Below, in pieces: positions 60,668 to 64,000 of a DNA stretch of 64,000 bases. How positions within the stretch are numbered: the stretch's first letter is position 1; each line of letters starts with the position of its first letter. The notes beneath the pieces were generated by a model, which was not told the DNA's origin, searched no databases, and saw only the letters and a list, made by a program, of their open reading frames with translations. Origin of the DNA: JAFGGG01 sp964634205 (lineage in GTDB: Bacteria > Spirochaetota > Spirochaetia > SZUA-6 > RPPD01); NCBI GenBank assembly GCA_964634205.1, contig CAZWKE010000007.1:1-64000 (forward strand). Direction: 5' to 3'. A program made the position numbers and the translations under genes.

Positions 60668-61435
60668 CTACTGCTCCTGTACAATAATTTCAGGAAGGTT
60701 TAAGTATACTATGACCTCCCGGGCATAGGTGTTCAACATTTGTAGGGTACTCTGCACACTATATCCTTCAAGATAGCGTTCTCCCTCAATGAACTCAAAA
60801 CTTATCGTATCATCCTTATTTAAACATTCTGATCCGTTTTTTTCAATATTATTCTTAAGTTCATCGCTAAATTTTTTAATTTTTTGAAAAAATCGGTCGG
60901 TTTCAATAAGCAAAATCCTTCTTCGTTTTAAAAGCCGGTTTTTAATATCCAGTAATGTTCCCTCAGTATATTTCCCCTGTTCAATAATAATAAGTTGTTC
61001 TTCAAAATCATCCACTCGTTTGCTTAAATCCTGATAAAGGTTGTAGAAGCTGTCCCGTTCAAGGGAGTATTTAAAATCAAGCTTGATTTTTCGTTCCGTC
61101 AATACGGGAAGAAACTCATTTTCAAAGCAATAGAGAATGCGGCAGACACTGTTGATCTCACTATCATCAATATATTTCTCATTAAAAAGGGAAAGCATTT
61201 GATTAAGAAGGGGAAAATGCTTAAATTCATCCTCATTCTGTGGTTCTTCCTGTTCGTCGATGATTGAGAAAACATGTTGTAGTTTTTCACGATAGTTTTT
61301 TAATTTGATAAGCTCTCGTTTTACCCGTTGTTTCTGTCCCGCATTCGTACTTGTTTTCAACACCACTTCGTATTGTTTAATTGCTTTATTAATCTGTCGC
61401 AATTCCTGGATCGGATTCTTTATACCTTCTTCCAT
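60668..61435 (-). CDS. Helical coiled-coil protein of unknown function
   Basis: A 255-residue protein, almost wholly alpha-helical, with long heptad-like segments (IQELRQINKAIKQYEVVL, LYQDLSKRVDDFEEQLIIIE, RLLKRRRILLIETDRFFQKI). No signal peptide or catalytic motif. The final part (VQSTLQMLNTYAREVIVYLNLPEI) may be a partner-binding region. It precedes the bactofilin gene by 2 nt and starts just after the flaA terminator, with a TATAAT 6 nt before the ATG and no ribosome site. A bactofilin partner is a reasonable guess. Confidence 0.72.
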   Translation of the reverse strand: MEEGIKNPIQELRQINKAIKQYEVVLKTSTNAGQKQRVKRELIKLKNYREKLQHVFSIIDEQEEPQNEDEFKHFPLLNQMLSLFNEKYIDDSEINSVCRILYCFENEFLPVLTERKIKLDFKYSLERDSFYNLYQDLSKRVDDFEEQLIIIEQGKYTEGTLLDIKNRLLKRRRILLIETDRFFQKIKKFSDELKNNIEKNGSECLNKDDTISFEFIEGERYLEGYSVQSTLQMLNTYAREVIVYLNLPEIIVQEQ

Positions 61436-61441
61436 ATCGCA

Positions 61442-61447
61442 ATTATA
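61442..61447 (-). promoter_or_regulatory. Putative -10 box of the coiled-coil/bactofilin/kinase operon
   Basis: A perfect TATAAT (61447-61442) whose seventh following base is the A of the ATG at 61435, so a leaderless message is predicted. The -35 position holds only a T-run. Confidence 0.4.
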
Positions 61448-61460
61448 CTACGAAGGCGCT

Positions 61461-61490
61461 AAAAAAAAAAGCCCTCAAAAAAGAGGGCTT
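61461..61490 (-). terminator. Rho-independent terminator of the flaA operon
   Basis: Minus strand AAGCCCTC-TTTTTT-GAGGGCTT, an 8-bp stem, followed by a T-tract of ten reading out of the stem. On the plus strand the same stem is followed by CTGTTTTTT, so it may work in both directions. Confidence 0.9.
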
Positions 61491-61512
61491 CTGTTTTTTA
61501 TTCAAAGATATC

Positions 61513-62253
61513 TCACCAACCGTCATCCATATCATAGCCGGCCTGTATTTTTTCCCGGCTGGCCTGGGTGAACAGATCGGTTTTTGCGCTCAGATCATCA
61601 AAGTAAATATAATAGGTGCCGTACGCCTCGTTCTGATCACATTCGATCTTAAAACCGAGGAATTTTATGCCTTCTTTTTCCGCGAAATGATAATCGGACT
61701 GGACGATTCGCGGCGGGATGGCCACGGTAAGTTCTTGCCAACCGGAGAAATTTAGCTTTCCCACGGTGAGTTCCCGCTGACGTCCGTAATAATCCCCAAT
61801 GACAATTTTAAGCACATGATTATAATTTCTGCCGACCACCCAGACCGAAATTGATTTTGTGGTCCCGGGAATTGGCAAAGGTCTTGCGGGTTTGATGGAA
61901 AATGAGTTTGCCTGGCGGCGGTAAAAGGTCACCTTTACTCCAAGTACGTTCTGACCGACCCCGCCCTTTCCCTTCTCGGCTTCGAGGCGGGCTTTATCTT
62001 TGGTTTCTTTTTCCACCGGATTACCTTTACGGGTCATAATACGAATAATACCCTGGTCCTGGGACATGATTGCATACCAGAAACCGGCATCTTCCATCTT
62101 ATCGATGGTAACGGACTCTATCATCTGTTCGGCCACGTCTTTACCGATGCTTTCATCGGCAGGGGTACCGGTGTCCGTCGCTTGTGAAAATACGGGGACA
62201 TTTATCAGCAGTAATAGTAGTGTTATTATGGATAACGTGTTCGGGCTTTTCAT
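61513..62253 (-). CDS. flaA: Flagellar filament outer layer (sheath) protein FlaA, second copy
   Basis: A 246-residue exported protein with a signal peptide (IITLLLLLINVPVFS). The FlaA pattern is visible in IKPARPLPIPGTTKSISVWVVGRNYNH, GKLNFSGWQELTV and TYYIYFDDLSAKTDLF split over strands. FlaA coats the FlaB core of spirochete periplasmic flagella. Its ATG overlaps the stop of the first copy by 4 nt. The two copies share order of strands but are clearly diverged. Confidence 0.9.
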   Translation of the reverse strand: MKSPNTLSIITLLLLLINVPVFSQATDTGTPADESIGKDVAEQMIESVTIDKMEDAGFWYAIMSQDQGIIRIMTRKGNPVEKETKDKARLEAEKGKGGVGQNVLGVKVTFYRRQANSFSIKPARPLPIPGTTKSISVWVVGRNYNHVLKIVIGDYYGRQRELTVGKLNFSGWQELTVAIPPRIVQSDYHFAEKEGIKFLGFKIECDQNEAYGTYYIYFDDLSAKTDLFTQASREKIQAGYDMDDGW

Positions 62254-62996
62254 TGATTATCCCCTCCTTTGTTTTGCCAGAGCTTCTGTATATAATTTGG
62301 ATCCGCCAGTTCATCTCCATCAAAACGTGTTGCATACGTATCGGTCAGTATTTTCAATTGATCAAAGTATACATAGAACTCATCAACCTTTTCCTGGGGG
62401 CGCGTCCAAAGGACGAATTTTGTCAGACGGATCTGCTCATTCTGCAGTAGATGACGTTTAGCCTGTGGAATAGACAGTGAAACCTTGGCACTGAGATTTT
62501 TCCAACCCACGAAATTTAGATTGCCGAAGTTCAATGTATGCGGGATGCCTTCGGAATCAAGGATGTGCGCCTCAAGATAATAATTATAATTGGAACCCCA
62601 CACCCAGATATCCATGGCAAGAACATGTCCCTTTAAGGGGATCGGTTTATACACCAGTTTCCCGTCATCTCCCTTGACCGCGGGAATTATCTCCAGATAA
62701 TTGTATCCCCGGCGTAAAAATCCCGCTCGTATGCCCAGGCTGTGCAGGTCTTTTGTTTCCACGTTTCTACCGAACAGCGAATTGGGCCAGGTATTTACAT
62801 ATTCATACTTCAATATGTCTTTATCCACGAACTTGCTTCCCTGGACGATCCATTGTTGGGTAGAATCAGGATTATCGAAATTCGCTATAACGATGGTTTC
62901 GAGATTGAAAACCGTTTCTTCAGAAAACGTCATAAAAACGCAAAACAAACCAATGAGAATTAAAAGATATAGGAGCACTCTTTTTTTTACTTTCAT
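62250..62996 (-). CDS. flaA: Flagellar filament outer layer (sheath) protein FlaA, first copy
   Basis: A 248-residue FlaA protein. Start ATG at 62996 with AAGGAG upstream, giving a signal peptide (VLLYLLILIGLFCVFMTFS). Conserved parts: IVIANFDNPDSTQQWIV, LKGHVLAMDIWVWGSNYNYYLE, FGNLNFVGWKNLSAKV and FYVYFDQLKILTD split here for brevity. The first gene of the flaA pair, transcribed from a consensus sigma-70 promoter. Confidence 0.92.
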   Translation of the reverse strand: MKVKKRVLLYLLILIGLFCVFMTFSEETVFNLETIVIANFDNPDSTQQWIVQGSKFVDKDILKYEYVNTWPNSLFGRNVETKDLHSLGIRAGFLRRGYNYLEIIPAVKGDDGKLVYKPIPLKGHVLAMDIWVWGSNYNYYLEAHILDSEGIPHTLNFGNLNFVGWKNLSAKVSLSIPQAKRHLLQNEQIRLTKFVLWTRPQEKVDEFYVYFDQLKILTDTYATRFDGDELADPNYIQKLWQNKGGDNQ

Positions 62997-63040
62997 TCTC
63001 TTCTCCTTAACGGGGTATAGACACACCTTACTTAAGTTGA

Positions 63041-63069
63041 ATTATATTTCGTGACAATACCTTTGTCAA
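63041..63069 (-). promoter_or_regulatory. Consensus sigma-70 promoter of flaA with overlapping inverted repeat
   Basis: Minus strand TTGACA (63069-63064), 17-nt spacer, TATAAT (63046-63041): perfect in both boxes and spacing. TGACAA-AGGTA-TTGTCA (63068-63052) forms a 6-bp inverted repeat over the -35 and spacer, a possible operator. Leader about 37 nt with AAGGAG. Confidence 0.85.
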
Positions 63070-63082
63070 ACATTTTTCTTTT

Positions 63083-64000
63083 TCAGTGTGCTGTGTTTTT
63101 TCGAAATAATATGGAATTATTTAATTCAGCGGGAGGTTTTATTGCCTCGCCCCAGTATATTTTGCACGGTATACTGATGTCTTTTCCCGGGACCGGACTA
63201 AATGGATTTTCTCCGGTTCTCATAAACTGTAACGCTGCCGCCAACGCAGACGGAATATCCTCCTCTATTGAAAACAACAGGTGGTCACCGTATTCCTGCA
63301 GGTATTGCCAGTCTTCAATGATATAATATGAATCAAGACCGACTATTTTTTCTATGCATGCCGGGATCAACCCATACACTTTCAAAACAAAAATCCGTAC
63401 GTTTTTTGAGAAAAGCGCATCCACCGCCCTGACCGCTTCAACGCGGTCGTTTGGGTTTTCCAGTGAATCAAGCAGTAATCGATCTGCCGGTTGTCCCTGT
63501 AAAAATGCGTTTTTAAAGTTTTCCACCTCTTCCCGGGCTTTGTCTGTTTCGTGGGAATAGATAATGCCGACGTTTTTTCCTTCCAAATTTTCATACATAT
63601 AATAATACGCCGGACCAAGGAGTGTTCGCAGGATTTTGCCCGCACGGGTGTATGCTTCCTCCTGATCGAAATGCAGGCTGATTACATGAGGGGCGGTGAA
63701 TGTAAAATATTCCGATGCACCGATCACCACAAACTGTTTATCGGTATAGTCCTTGGCAACCGCATTCACCTCGTCGGACATCAACGGACCGGTGATGATC
63801 AGTTTTACCCTGGGGCCGGATGCGGCCCGGGTCAGTTGTGCGGTATAATCTTGTTTGGAATCAACTATAATCAATTTAAAATTGAAACCCGAATCAGCAC
63901 AAAGCTTTTCAAGTTTCTGTTTCAGATTGGTTTCACGGGCAATCAGGTCCCACCAGTATTTTTCCGCAAAAAACACCGCATTATTGCGCATATTGCAGGA
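63083..64000 (-). CDS. Periplasmic-binding-type lipoprotein, N-terminus outside the window
   Basis: At least 305 residues. The fold reads as a type I periplasmic binding protein (VKLIITGPLMSDEVNAVAK, QFVVIGASEY, NVGIIYSHETDKAREEV, NVRIFVLKVYGLIPA), near the Med/BMP or DUF3798 type. The frame is open to the window edge and its first visible codons are Ser-Cys-Asn, which would suit a lipobox Cys just before an ATG at 63991, so the true start is probably outside. Ligand unknown. Confidence 0.7.
   Translation of the reverse strand, partial: SCNMRNNAVFFAEKYWWDLIARETNLKQKLEKLCADSGFNFKLIIVDSKQDYTAQLTRAASGPRVKLIITGPLMSDEVNAVAKDYTDKQFVVIGASEYFTFTAPHVISLHFDQEEAYTRAGKILRTLLGPAYYYMYENLEGKNVGIIYSHETDKAREEVENFKNAFLQGQPADRLLLDSLENPNDRVEAVRAVDALFSKNVRIFVLKVYGLIPACIEKIVGLDSYYIIEDWQYLQEYGDHLLFSIEEDIPSALAAALQFMRTGENPFSPVPGKDISIPCKIYWGEAIKPPAELNNSILFRKNTAH

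Noticed and set aside
1..64000. CRISPR arrays, rRNA genes, prophage or IS transposase genes
   Set aside because: No regular short repeats with spacers, no rRNA-like sequence and no transposase, integrase or phage structural motifs were seen in either strand.

Overview
The window reads as chromosomal DNA of a spirochete, most likely an uncultured one known from an assembly, because it carries two 100-N scaffold gaps. Two tandem FlaA sheath-protein genes, a flgF-flgG-flgA-flgI-flgJ operon, many lipoproteins with loose lipoboxes and several bactofilins support this. So does the order rplY-pth-tilS-ftsH, rplU-prp-rpmA-obg-nadD-yqeK-rsfS, and an RpoS-like sigma gene beside flgI; as I recall, these blocks are also neighbours in Borrelia. 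The presence of MEP isoprenoid and de novo NAD genes shows it is not a reduced Borrelia-type genome. Coding density is high, most genes are on the minus strand, and no stretch above 300 bases lacks a gene.

Layout. 0-8.6 kb: receiver protein, large hybrid histidine kinase, a TPR-like/HtrA-like lipoprotein protease, a TPR protein with Ca-binding-type repeats, and ftsH. 8.6-11.3 kb: tilS, pth (CTG start), rplY and tRNA-Gln. 11.3-15.8 kb: nadC-nadA-nadB-ispE. 15.9-16.2 kb: an isolated plus-strand gene for an extremely acidic protein. 16.2-20.9 kb: the ribosomal/Obg/NadD operon ending in an LCP protein and rsfS. 20.9-24.8 kb: an RpoS-like sigma factor with a sigma-54 type promoter, then a deacetylase-like protein, tsaD, a flavodoxin-like protein and apt. 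24.9-29 kb: flagellar rod and P-ring operon with a FliA-type promoter. 29-31.8 kb: secA. 31.9-42.4 kb: mainly plus-strand envelope genes (lipoprotein, NAD(P)HX repair, small membrane proteins, lepB, a class B PBP, a DUF115 protein), with two minus-strand genes (a bactofilin-like membrane protein and an M23 endopeptidase). Two related inverted-repeat elements lie at 35.2 and 35.9 kb. 42.5-47.3 kb: smc, a membrane protein and a TPR lipoprotein broken by a gap. 47.5-50.9 kb: predicted outer-membrane and surface proteins. 50.9-58.4 kb: DnaJ-TPR, SurA-like chaperone, nusB, TPR protein, bactofilin, map, lipoprotein HtrA, phosphoribosyltransferase and a beta-helix protein. 58.5-64 kb: tRNA-Leu, a flavodoxin-like protein, a cNMP-domain histidine kinase overlapping a bactofilin, a coiled-coil protein, flaA x2 and a partial periplasmic-binding-type protein.

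The main themes are envelope biogenesis and quality control (SecA, LepB, SurA, FtsH, two HtrA lipoproteins), periplasmic flagella, NAD synthesis and repair (nadABCD plus NnrD/E) and translation support. The most interesting regulatory signals are a near-perfect -24/-12 sigma-54 promoter in front of the RpoS-like gene, a FliA-type promoter for flgF, a consensus sigma-70 promoter for flaA with an overlapping inverted repeat, and a group of promoters whose -10 box sits 6-7 nt before the start codon, implying leaderless mRNAs. No CRISPR array, prophage, rRNA or transposase gene is visible. All functional calls rest on motif reading; no database search was run.
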